This document shows positions 24,857 through 36,840 of a stretch of DNA of 64,000 nt, in pieces. Every line of letters begins with the position of its first letter. The first letter of the stretch is position 1. The position numbers were made by a program, and so were the translations under genes. Under the pieces are notes generated by a model. The model had not been told where the DNA came from. It did not search any database and saw only the letters and a program-made list of their open reading frames with translations. The stretch covers positions 13,441,100-13,505,099 of the forward strand of contig NC_084816.1 in NCBI RefSeq assembly GCF_963583255.1, written 5' to 3'. This DNA comes from Pyrus communis (Eukaryota; Streptophyta; Magnoliopsida; Rosales; Rosaceae).

Positions 24857-27800
24857 ATGGCACCCAAAGTTGCTCGAACTTAATCTTCTTGCGGATCTGG
24901 TGAGGGTCTTTCCACCATGCGCTGTTTACTCAATGGTCTGCATCGCCCTAGTGCAGGCCTGCACACTAAACTCTTCTTCGATGAAGGAAAAAACACACTC
25001 CTTCAAGCCTGCATGGACCTCTTCAGTCCCAATTTCTGTTGAAATCAACATGCCTAAGGAGAAATGGTTCACCTTAAACCTATTTTTGGTCGAGTCGGGC
25101 ATCTCCTCATCCAAATGGTCAAACCATCGTCGTGGGTTCCCACTGATGAATGATGAAGAATGGACACAATGGATAAACAAGCTCAAACCCATCTTTAAAA
25201 GGAAATGGATGAACAATGAAATTTATGAGCTGATGATGTTGTCCAAATTGACTGTGATAGCTAAGCCCGAGCTACTCACTACGGCTCTTCTTTTTTGGAA
25301 CTCGGGCACCAATACCTTCAACTTTAGGATGGGCTCCATGTCCCTGACCATCCTTGATATGGCGAAGGTCTTCGGGCTAAGGCCCTCGGGCAGGGTTGTA
25401 GATGTTACCCATGGTTGGGCTCCTCTTTGCCCAACCACTGAAAGCTTGGGAAGCTCTAGTCCTATAGTTCAATTAAAGTATAACTTTGTGACTTTCAAGA
25501 GTTATGGGACCTCTTTCACGAGTTTTATCCCATTTGTGAAAAAGGAATTTGGCCACTCATCCTCCAACGCCAACAGAGATCAAGAGCATTTGTATTTTTT
25601 ACTATACTAGCTCAACAAACATGTTTTCCCCAAAACGTACAAGGGAGTAAAAGTCGAGTGGATCCCTTTAGTGGAAGCTCTGCATAATTTTGATGATATG
25701 GCAACAAGCCCCTTCCTCATTGCTCATTTCTATCATCTCCTGTATGAGATCACCAAGGGTGAACCATTTGAAACCAACCTTAATGGTCATACTTAGAAGA
25801 TTCAGCTTTGGCTTCAATGGTAATTCCCCGAGCTTCAGGCTCCCAACCTTGAATTCCCTGAGGGTGTTGCTCCTGCCAGAATTCTAGCCGAAGGTTCTCC
25901 AACCAATCACTCTACATTTGCTTGTCTCTATTTCTTCAGAGTTTGCAGGACTCGGGTAGACTTGGAGTGGGGAGCTTCAGTTCTTAGAAGGTATCCTTGG
26001 TTTTCTGACCAAGCTTTTTAAGACGCATTTAGAGAAGATGCCAGCACCTTATGTAGAGAGAAATTTATCAGCTGCATTCAGTCGATGGACTTAGCTTGGG
26101 ATGTAAGGAGCGACCGCTATGAGCGCGGGCTAAAAGTTTATCATCCAAACTTCTGTAGCAGGCAGCTGGGCTTTATACAAGTTATTCCAATCCTATTTTT
26201 TGACTTTGTTCAATGTGGCACCTCCTACCGTCTCCACTTTCCTCTAGAAGTCACTTTCCAAGCTACTCGATGCAGCCTTGAGGTTATGAGCAAGGTTGCT
26301 AGAAAACCTATGGCCTTTAATTTCGAATGTACTTCAAGCTTCACTTTTTGGTGGGAAGCAAGGTGGACTAAAAAGTATGGATGAAACTTATGTGAAGAAC
26401 ATGACTGCCTTTTCAAGCATCTCTTCATCAAGTCTTATCCTAAGCCGAGTGAGCTTGAAAGTTGGGAGGAAATGATTCATCAGAAGAACCAACTCCCTCT
26501 GATAGGTACCTCTTACTTCTTTAACTTGTAATTTTATGAATCTGCATTCTTTTAATACTTTTCTTGGTTTTCCTACACTTGCAGCTTAAGGCAATCGTGC
26601 TAAGATGGATGTTGGGCAAGATGAAGAGGCTGGGGGATGCCTTTGTGCTTCAAGAAGCCGCGGCTAAAGCAGAAAGACAAGGTGCTGAAGCAGGTAGGGG
26701 CATCTCCGAGTTACTTGGAGATTCTGAGGGCAAGGTAGAACCTGTAATGGAGCCTCGAGCAACGCATCAGACTCAAGCAACAGTAGTAAAGAATTCTGAG
26801 TTTGAGCCCAAAGAGCGACCTGGAGCTCAACTCTCCACCCCTGGTTTGCGGGCAACCCCTTTAAAGAAGACAACAAGGGCAAATGCCGCTAAATCCTCCA
26901 AGTCTTCTGCTTCTATCGCTGAGGCGAGCATGGGTAGGAAGAAACAGAAAGCTTCCAGTAAGTGAATTTTGTTTCAACCTTCCCTTCTTACTTGCATTTT
27001 GTGTTTAAAAGCTAATGACTTCATTTTCCTCTAATCTAGGGCCTCAAGTAACAAAGAAGCCTACTGTTGTTTCAAGGAAGGATCCACTGGGGGCCGAGAT
27101 GTATCAAAAGGCCAAGGATCTGTAAGATTCTACCCTTGAAGCACTAGAGGTATGGCATGCTTCTCACGATATTCCCTTAACCTCTTCATTTTCTTAACTC
27201 TTTGCCCGAACACCTGAAATAGGCCATAAGGGAAGAAATGATTTCTTCGCCTAAGGCTTCTTCATCTCCAGCCTAAATAGTACAAAATTCTCCTTCTTGG
27301 GCTAAGTCTTTAAAGGTATATTTCTTTTTCATTCTTTATACTTGTATCTTTACCAATCTTGGAGCTTTAACACTTGTCTTTCACTTTTGTAGGCTAAGGT
27401 TAGAGAGTCTGCTTCTCAGGTCGGGCATAGTTCTTCTTCTATTCCTTCAACCTCTCATCCCTTAGTGGTGGCTTCTACTTCTCAATTTGACTCGTCTACT
27501 GGGGAAATGTTGCACTTTGTGGAAGAGTACAACAATCCGATGAGTACTTCTAGTATGAATCTTTCTGTTTTAACACCCATTTTATTTATACTTATTTTCT
27601 ATCTTGTTTTTCCTAGCCATCCCCCATGCAGGAGTTCTAACCAACATCAACAACCTTTGAGGAACCTATAGTCCCTGAGATCCTCGTGGTATCAGAGGTA
27701 ATTAGCCCACGGGCTTTTCCTGATCCAGCAATCATTACAGAGGAGCTTTCTCCTTCTAATCAAGACCCTGCTCAGGTATAGAAGTACCTTCACTTCTATC

Positions 27801-28740
27801 TTCTTTTCCATAACTTAGTTACTGACATTTGCTCTTTCTCTTTGATATTTATAGGCCTTTAGTGAAGGTTCGGGCACAATTCCTCATTCTTGAGTTAGTG
27901 GGAGCGATCCACCTCCATAACTAAGAGTCATTACCCCTTATTCCAAGGCCTTAGGCTCCATTCTGGTATATTGACTTCTCAAATCTTACCTTTCTTCATT
28001 CTGAATTGTAGTCCTTTTCCTAACTTTATCTTTTTTGCCTTGTAATAGGGCCCTGGAGAGGACTCGAGCTAATCTCATCCAAGCCTAGTGCACAAAACAA
28101 AACTTCCTTGGCCTCCTCTAGCTTCTAGGGTCATAGGGATCCCCATCCTTAGGCCTAAGAAGAAGGTCAAAACTGCTGTTACCACTTCTATTTCTGCTCC
28201 TGCTCTAGAGATCCTTCATTCTCTGCCAACTGAGGCTGTCCCTTCTGTTACTGCTAAAGGTGTTGGAGAAATACCTCCACCTCTGTCATCTACTCCTTCA
28301 GTAACGTCTTTGCCCAAGTTGGTCAATAAGTTCGGGCAGATTAAGACCAAGCTGCAATCTCCTTCACTTTCATTAGAATCTCATCTTCTTCAAAATGCTA
28401 GTCGAATCTTTGAGGATTGGATGAAGAGGGACTTCACTGCTTCATTCAGTCTTAAGATTCTTCATGATGCTAAAAAGGTTTTCACCAAACTCTACAACGC
28501 TTAGTTATTGTTAAAGGCTCAATACAAGTCATTTCTCAGTTTCTTTGAGAAACTGTGGGCTCTGAGGGATCATCATCAAAAGGTGGAGTGGGTATCTAAT
28601 AGAGTTAAATGTTTCCAAGAAAAACACACGAAGACATCAGCCACACTCCAATAGTTAATGGAGGAAGGATCAATGATGGAAGATAGAATCGCAGTGGTTG
28701 ACGTCGAGATTCAAAGATTGGAAATGCAAAGTTGTTAGGT
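24857..28740 (+). pseudogene. Plant-mobile-domain (PMD) gene remnant with introns, antisense inside the LTR element
   Basis: An ATG at 24857 (MAPKVART then a stop) opens a PMD-type protein. After frameshifts come HRRGFPLMNDEEWTQWI, ELLTTALLFWNSGTNTF and LTILDMAKVFGLRPSG (25130-25390), then WIPLVEALHNFDDM, PFLIAHFYHLLYEITKGEPF and SLDLAWDVRSDRYERGL-like text to about 26380. The rest (26560-28740) is low-complexity Ser/Lys-rich protein ending in a probable coiled coil, split by short introns with credible GT and AG borders (for example donor GTAAGTG at 26956 and acceptor CTAG at about 27038; further pairs near 27150/27222, 27316/27392, 27553/27617 and 27776/27853). Stops and frameshifts make it a pseudogene. 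PMD proteins occur as host genes and as passengers in transposons; the function in this setting is unknown. Confidence 0.75.
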
Positions 28741-28979
28741 TAGTATCTCTTGTAATCCTTTTTACATGAAATGAAATATACTTCTTCTTCATCTTTACTT
28801 ATCTCAATTCTTGCTTTCTTTCTCTCCCATACACCAACGGTCTCTTGATTAAGGACCTAACTGCAACCACTTGGTCATTTATTTTTTATTTTGACATTAC
28901 TGGTGTTGGGGAGTTAGGACAATATAGGGTCTATCACATTCTTCCCTGCTATGGAACAATCCTTGCTCCAAAAGCTTTT

Positions 28980-31900
28980 AGGTCGTCACCTTAGTCGGGC
29001 GGTCGTTCTCATTAGCTTCTAAGCACTAGAGAATCCCATACTAGGATTATAAAAGCTGGCTTCTGCCACATTGGCAGTGGGGAGGAATGGCTGTGACTCG
29101 GCCTCCACCATTTCCCAAAATCTTGGTCCTGTGGCTCATTTCTCATGGTAAATTGCTACTTGTTGATGCAGGGTGGAAAGCACATAGAGACTTTGATGAA
29201 TGCAATATCAGCCTAGTATAGCTCCATATGTGGAAGTACCATCTACAACAACGAAGGCTAACATGATTTACTTGGAGCCCAAGTCAACCTCCATGGTCAA
29301 TATCCCATGAGTTCTAGTGATGGCTCTAGAGAAACTAGAAATTGTTAGATTCGTGGGGATGAGATCTTCCTCACTTTTACACACTTTTTTCATCTGCTTA
29401 TATGGTAACACATTGATCACAGCTCATCCATCAATCAAAACCCTCTTGAAGGGTACTCTCTCCAAATGAGTAGTTACATAAATGGGCTTGAAATGGTTGG
29501 CTAGGGTCAAACTCGGGCGACTGAAGACCATTCTGTCTGAGTACACTCTCTCGGGCTCTTTTTTTATGAGCTCCGGCAAACCTATTATGCCCGACTCTTC
29601 TTTTCCCACTTCTTCAATACTAACATACGCTATCATAGGTTCTGTTGCCAAGTAATCACCCTCTATTATGGCAGGTTGATCATGCTTATGACAAAACATG
29701 GCAGATAAAACAAATGTCATGTTTACATGGAAGTTGCTAGGTTCAGGTAAATCCTCATTCTTGCCCCCAATATGGTCCCTGAATTCATCTAACTAGGCTT
29801 GGCTTCTTTTGGGAACATTAGCTTGGGCAACCTTTCTTCCCGAGTTATGCCAATGTTATGTGCCTACACTAGGTTCTCACAAAGAGTATCAACCAGCAAT
29901 AGTGGTGTATTTTTCTCTCGGTGAGATAGTTCTAAAACATATTGGCTCCGGGCTCCATCTTGGTGTTGGTATCATTACCATGTCCTCTTGAGCTGTCTTT
30001 AGGATTCTGTACTTCTCAGGATGAGGGCTTTGTGGCACATTATCTCCTTCACCCTCAGTCTTGCTATTTGCCTTTTTTAAGCTCATTTTTGCTTCTCCAA
30101 TGAAGTTGATTTCTTCCTCTATAAGGTATTTTCTCAAACTTCACATTTTCAGAGGTTTCCGAGGTAGTGGGGACTTTTAATGAGTTCATGTGGGCTTTAT
30201 GTTGCCTTTGAACTCTCCTGATTATAGAGGCTCCCATTTCTTTGACAGGCTTCCCATCTTTTCCTTCTACGTACCATTTCAGCCTGAATAGGGATATAAT
30301 GCTCTTTGTTCTTCTTTTCATTCTAACATCATTGTAACTTGGTTGGGGATACTTTACATCCACCCATTTTGGTATTTTGGCTTCTCTATCCTCCACCTCT
30401 TCAGAGGCTTCATAATTTCTGAATACCTCTGATAAGCCATTTGGTTGAGAATCTCATCCTAACCTTTGGAAAACATTTCTAGAGGTCTATTTCTCAACTG
30501 CCTGCATGATACTTCCGCAAGCTTCTTGTTCCTCTTTCTCCTTTCTTCTGATCAATTCTTGATCAATAATGGCTCTTGATGTTAGCACTTCTAGCTCACA
30601 TTCGCCCTGGCACTTACTACACAACACCAGTCCTTTAACTATAGTTGCTTTGGGTTTCTTGGGCAGCTTGATAGTTCATTCTGTTGGTTTGTCAACTTGC
30701 CTCATTTCTGCTTTCACTTCCCAAGTAGCTTTTCCTTTCCCTTTTTCACCCAAGTTAAGTTGATAATGTTTATTGGGGCTTCTGGGAAGGGATTCGTGTC
30801 AATCATTATATTGGCTTGTGATTTTCCAACAACTTTCCCTTCACTATGAGGTCTTGTATCCAATCCCTGAACTGGACACAGTTGGTTATGGAGTGATTGA
30901 AGGTTTAATGCAGGTTGCAATACTTTTTTCCCTTTAGCTCTTCTGGCTTAGGCATCTTTGTGGTGCTGTTGGGCACGATCACTTTTGCCCGCACCAACTC
31001 TTAATAAATCTCCGAGGCCTTGGTTAAATCAAAAGAATAACTTTGGTATTTAGGGGCTTCATAGGGACAAATCCACCATCATTCATCACCACTTTCTAAT
31101 CCTTCACTAGTTGGACTAAACCCTTCACTATTAAAGGTTTAAAGGGGGTAGTCATCTCTGCTGCACACATGTCCATCCCTTCTTTTCCATGGCAATCATT
31201 TTGTTCTGGCTTAGCTCCTTCAAACTCCACTTGGTGAATTGCAACTTTATTTTTGTAAAAATGAGGAGCCTTAGATGAGTGCTTCACTTGCTGTTCCTCA
31301 AGCAACAACTTTTCGTACTTGGTGGTAGCAATTACCAACTCTTGTAACTCGTTGAACTGTACATTATAAAACTTTTTCCTCAAAGGTAGCATCAAAGCCT
31401 TCTGAGCAATGGATTTGAGTTGGGCATGATTGATATGGAATTGGCACCTTATTCTTGTCATTTTGAACCTCATCATGAAGTCTTTTGTAGACTCATGTTC
31501 GTATTGCTTCACCTCCACTAAATCATTGAGAGACATCTTAGGCTCCATCCTATAGAACTGCTCATGGAAAGCCATCTCCATTTGCCCTCAGTTAGTAATA
31601 GAATTGGGGGGTAACAGAGAATACCATTAAGATGCTAGGCCAACGAATGAGTTCCCAAACAATCTTAACTTATAATTAGGATTGTCTTAGAATGGCACAC
31701 AATGGTTGGAGAACTTGAAGATGTGATCTCTAGAGGATACACTGTTATCCTCCCCACTAAAAGTGAGAAACACGGGCATCTTGAAGTTGAGTGCAAAATG
31801 ATTCTGCTCATCAATATACTCCGGGTATGGCTTCTGGTAAGTGATCCTGAACAATAGGCGAGCCTGAGGTTGAGCATTATGGGCCATCATCCTTCTTAAC

Positions 31901-32090
31901 TCAGCTAACTTATCTCTAAGCTGCTGGTTAGCTGTATTGTTGTATGGGGTATATGGGGTTCCTAATTTTGGGCTACGGCCATTGCCTGATAAGGTTTCAT
32001 TCTTTGGTTCGAGCTGTCTCCACTTGGCATCCCCTCCTTTACTGGCCAATGGTGGGGCCCTATAAGGAGAAGGCTTGTCTGCCATGGTAG
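28980..32090 (-). pseudogene. Tat-like gag and aspartic protease remnant
   Basis: Gag begins near 32085 (MADKPSPYRAPPLASKGG) and continues through FTFSGEDN-like text to a core at 31581-31096: FHEQFYRMEPKMSLNDL, KQYEHESTKDFMMRFK, LVIATTKYEKLL. A weak zinc-knuckle-like piece follows near 30900. Protease text at 29720-28980 includes HLERVPFKRVLIDG, then a stop, then AAVNVLPYKQMKK and ILTMEVDLGSK, the pattern of plant Tat proteases (LIDGGAAVN). The stop falls right after the catalytic D-G. Several frameshifts separate the pieces. No reverse transcriptase follows. Confidence 0.8.
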
Positions 32091-32650
32091 GGCATCCTAT
32101 ACTTCTTTCTTTTTTGCCCGCTCTGCCCTCTACTACTTAGTGAAAATAATAGGGGGTCGGGCAAATCTGCTTCTAGGAACTTCTCCAACACTGGCTAACT
32201 AGCTCCAGATCATTCCTTGTTTTTTCCTTTATCATTCTTTTCCTTAAGCATAGGAAATAGGGGGATAACTGGTTCTTTCTCAGGGCTCCTTTCTCTCATC
32301 ATTTCCCTGGCATAACTATTCTTTAGAGTAGAGTACTCTAGATCTAATCTTCTTTGCAGAATCCTTGTTAAGGAATAGAGTTTGCTTACTTCTCCTCTGG
32401 TTTCCAGAGTGATCTTCTCCATACTTTTCAGCACTTGTATCAGTGGCTTGCAAATCTTCATTGGTCACCTTTCCTCCTAACTTCTTAAATGAAGTTAGGC
32501 TTTCTAGAATAGCTGGTCATTGCAAGGAAGGAAAATCCTCTGGATGATTTATCATGCTTGATCTTGGTAGACACTGGGATGGCCCGTATTCTATGTTCCA
32601 CCTGAAGGTTTTCTCCTTTCTTCTTTTTCTCGGCATACAAGACCATGAAT

Positions 32651-32668
32651 GTCTCACTGGGCATGCCA
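32651..32668 (-). other. Primer-binding-site candidate of the Tat-like element
   Basis: On the minus strand, a few bases inside the 5' LTR, it reads TGGCATGCCCAGTGAGAC. Its position and leading TGG fit a tRNA primer site; I do not assign the tRNA. Confidence 0.5.
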
Positions 32669-32674
32669 AAACTA

Positions 32675-33848
32675 TGTTCAGGCGAAGATTTCTTTGGAGA
32701 CTGATCCTTGGACCTCAACACAGCTCCCTAAGGGATTGGCACTTTGGATGTGTAGTCGGGCTCTTGCTTGTTGATGTGCTACAAGAAGAGGACAAAGTTA
32801 GTTTTGAAAGATGCCTTTGTGGGGCCTTAGGTGTAGGTCTTGAGGCTCGTAATCAAAACTAACTCTAAGTGCTAGGTATGCCACTGCTTTCTCAGCATAA
32901 CAAATGTAAAATAAGAGTGTTTTTAGTTGATTACTTGCACCCCAAGTTACTCGGGCTTCTTGTTATTAAAGGATTGTCATGGATGGGTTAAGTCCACATT
33001 AAGTTTTTTTTTCTTGCCTTGTAAACAAGGACTTTTAGTTCATAGTCTTGTATGTTCAAATGAAGGGAGTCCAGGCACCTTTAAGCCATTTACGTGGTTC
33101 TTGATTGATTTTAATGATAACATATCCATTAAACTAACCACATCCAGATGCATATGGAGCTCTTAAGATAGGAAAACTGATGGAAATAGCTTGAATACAT
33201 ATTGGAGAATGTATTAAGTGATAGTTCTACAAATTTAGAAACCAAACAAAGAGCGTCGGGCAAGATTTCACCTTGTCTGTCAAGGTTGAACCTCTTGCAA
33301 TCACTTCTCTTTGAATTAACAGGAGTTTATATGCTAAAAAGGTATGGATGGTAAACAAGTTTACACAAGGGAATCGATACTATGCCACTAAGGGAGATAT
33401 CAGAGCTTTAAACTGGGCAAAAGATAGCTTGTCGCTAAAAATGACTGAATATGGGTTGATTTCAGCTTTTGAATGCAAATCTGGCTTGAAAGCAGAGTTT
33501 ATATGTTTGTTTGTTTGATTGGTTGAGTGTCCTTGTCTCTGGGGCCTCTTCCTCCTTTTATAGGCAAATTAGCCCGACTGCTGTGACTTTGCTTTTGCCC
33601 GAAAGTATCTGAAGGGTAGTGAGTCATCAACTTTTTACTTGGAATGCCACTAGAAAGTGTTATTTAGCTGGTAGTAGGTTAGTCTTGATCACTTGCCACT
33701 TCAGTGGTAAGCACATGGCTTGTATCTTGGATGAGAAGGTTTCACTTTGCCTTTGGGCTTGGTGCTGCGCTTCGGGCAAGTCACTTTTTAGTTGGCATTC
33801 TTGGGTTTTCCTTCGTCTAAATCCAATGTTCAAATATTAACTCAAACA
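32675..33848 (-). repeat. 5' LTR of the Tat-like element
   Basis: 1174 bp, plus-strand start TGTTCAGGCGAAG and end TTAACTCAAACA. It is collinear with the left LTR but visibly diverged by substitutions and small indels, so the element is not recent. Confidence 0.85.
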
Positions 33849-33853
33849 CTAAG

Positions 33854-34369
33854 CTTCCTTTTTAATTTGATCATCAATTCAGTGTGTGACCCTTTACCAA
33901 TTTCATTTTATAATTTCCCAATAGATAAGAACAGATGTAAGTGTTTCAACATCTCTACTCTTTTTCAGACAGCCCTACCTAGCACAAAAATATGATACCT
34001 TTGTATATATGACCGTTAGATAATAACCTTACATATATGACTATTTTTATTGTAAATCCGAACATATATGACTATAATCATAATAGTAAAACCGAACATA
34101 AAAAGTGTTCCCTAATATTTTGTGCCCACAAAATATAGAAAATATAACATATTCCAATTGAAGACGCCGTCACCATTTTACCACCACTATATGGTCCTAC
34201 AATTATAAGAAGACATGAATCAATATCACCATGATAAATATATATATATAGACACACACACACACTCCAAATGATGCGGATTCAGATCGATACAATACAT
34301 AAACACTCTGTCCCGAATCCGACCTATTAAGGTCAAATTCGAAGGGAAAATTATCATCCCTAGATATGA
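33854..34369. other. 3' flank of carbonic anhydrase
   Basis: Contains the presumed 3' UTR and a short (AT)n/(AC)n tract near 34236-34264. Nothing else recognised. Confidence 0.5.
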
Positions 34370-36373
34370 TCAATGCTTATTTGTGCTCCTTGCGCTTTTG
34401 TCATAGACCTTGATATCTCGAAGGTTGTGTGGTTGCACTGGCCTTGCATTCGCCTCCGCATACTGCATCAATCAATTTAAAAACATGAAACAAGACTTTG
34501 ATTATTTAAAATTATTATTTTTTTTTTATTTTTATTTTGGTTTGGGGGTGGGTTTGAACAACTACTTACATCATGCACAGCCAATCGAAATAGATTTACT
34601 TGATCCCTTGAGACTGTATGTATCTGTGAAGAAATTAATCAAATATGGTAAAGGGTTACATACTTTCATTTTAGTGAAAAAATAAAGGTATTAGCAGTAT
34701 TAATTGATTATTAAGGAGCATTTTGATAACTATTTTGTTTTCAATTTTTTGTTTGAATACTGAAAATGAAATTGTTATCAAACTGCTCCTAAATTACCTT
34801 TTTATTGATGGTCCAAATAACGCCTTCAGTGCAAGGAGGAACAGTGAGTGAACCCATGTATCTGTAATAGGATTTCCCACGAATTTTGATTTCTCTAGGA
34901 TCAATAATGCCCATGCTTCTCTCTTCCATTTGATCAGTCATCGATTCTACATCCTTCATCAACTGTAATTAATTCACAGCTTGCAACATGTTAGGATCAT
35001 ATGGTATTTTCATAAGACTTTTTAGCTAAAATGGTTTATGATATTTGTATAATATCTCACTTTGATATCTGAGATTCTCAAGGATCGTTTTGACTAAAAT
35101 GTATTTCCATAACATTAGTTGTGGAGCCAGGATTTGATTGAAAGATCATTATGGTGTGGTACCGTGTGTGTGTGTGTGTGTTTTTTTTTTTTTTCCGTCG
35201 TCCTTGTGGTGTCTTTGCGGTAGTTTCCTAAGTTGTATAATTTACTAAAATTCATGAATTGAGTTATTTCTTTCGTTAGTTGGATGTGGGTACTTCATAT
35301 ATAGTTAAGAAATTATATTCCACTATTATGTTTGACATGTCTTATGTACGCTCTTATTGTTCAGAGATGCAACATTTCTACATACATTTTGACGTATATT
35401 TTTGTGAGATCTACTCCGTAATATACATGGATACATATTATATATATATATATATGTGTGTGTTTAGGATCTGACAACATACGTTTATAACGCACATTTC
35501 AACACACCTTTTGTAGGGCCCACTCCATAATGTATTTCAACGATGCAAACTCTTCTATCTTTTATGTCTTCCCTTAAGTAACATCTCTACCAATAATCAT
35601 CCAAATTTGAAGCCATATAACCATTGGATTAAATTTAGTGTTTCTTTGTAGAACTGAATCTATTCATTTTTTTTACTACAAATGAATGTCTTAACGGTTT
35701 GCGATTTGTCTAATTTTATATAACGGTGATCTCTAAAAGATGAATTGAAATATAGACGGTTTAGATCCTTGAAAAAAATTACAGAATGGAAGCCACGAAA
35801 ACGTGTGTCCTAAGATATATATATATATAGGGTGGATCCAGAGATACACATTTTGAAACCTATTTTCTAGGGCTCACTTTATAATATATTTCAATTATTT
35901 GAAAATTGTCTATATTTTCGTATTTTATTCATAGATCATCCTTACGAAAAATTAGACAAATCCAAAACTATTAAGACATTCATTTGTAGTGACGAAAATA
36001 GATGAATACGGTGCTACAAAGAAACACTAAATTTAATCGATTTGTTATATGATTTAGGATTTGGATGATTTTTGGTAGATATGATCTTTGAAGTAAAACA
36101 TAAAAGATAGATGGTTGGGTCGTTGAAATACATTACGGAGTGGGTTGCACAAAACATGTTTGTCGAAATGCATGTATAATTTCCAATGCATGTGTGTTTA
36201 AAGCGTATGTACTAGATCCTAAACCCATGTATGTGTGTGTGTGTGTGTGTGTGTGTATTACGCGGGCAGATTTGTGATATTACTTTTTTTACATAATTTT
36301 TGACACATGTTTTTGTGAGACCCACTTCATAATGTATTTTAACGATTCGAACAATTTATCTTTTAGAACATCA

Positions 36374-36414
<41 letters not shown>

Positions 36415-36797
36415 CGTGGGCGGATCTGTGATATTACTCTTTTTACACAATTTGTGACACACGTTTTTGTGAGACCCACTCCATAATGTATTTTAACAAT
36501 TCGAACAATTTATCTTTTAGAACATCATTCATAGATAATCTTTGTAAAAAATTAGACAAACCCGAAATCATTAAAACATTCATTTGTAGTGAAGAAAAAA
36601 GATACAGTTCTACAAGAAATCCTAAACCATATTCAACAATCATATGGTTTTAGATTTGGGTGATTTTTGGGAGACATAATCTTTGAGGTAAGACATTAAG
36701 ATAAACAATTAGATCGTTGAAATACATTATAAAATGGACCTCACAAAAACATGGATCAAAAGGTGTGTCAAAAGCTTATATCCTCGGATCCTAAACC

Positions 36798-36840
<43 letters not shown>

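Larger units (their letters stand above)
21587..33848 (-). mobile_element. Non-autonomous Tat-like gag-protease LTR element with antisense PMD gene
   Basis: LTRs at 21587-24518 and 32675-33848 end in TG..CA and are flanked by a perfect 5-bp target duplication CTAAG (21582-21586 and 33849-33853). A primer-binding-like site sits next to the right LTR (32651-32668, minus) and a polypurine tract next to the left LTR (24519-24530, minus), so the element reads on the minus strand. Inside are gag and an aspartic protease, but no reverse transcriptase, RNase H or integrase. The remaining 4 kb holds a plant-mobile-domain gene on the opposite strand. It must have moved with enzymes from another element. 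A Copia solo LTR is nested in the left LTR. About 10.5 kb without that insert. Confidence 0.85.
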
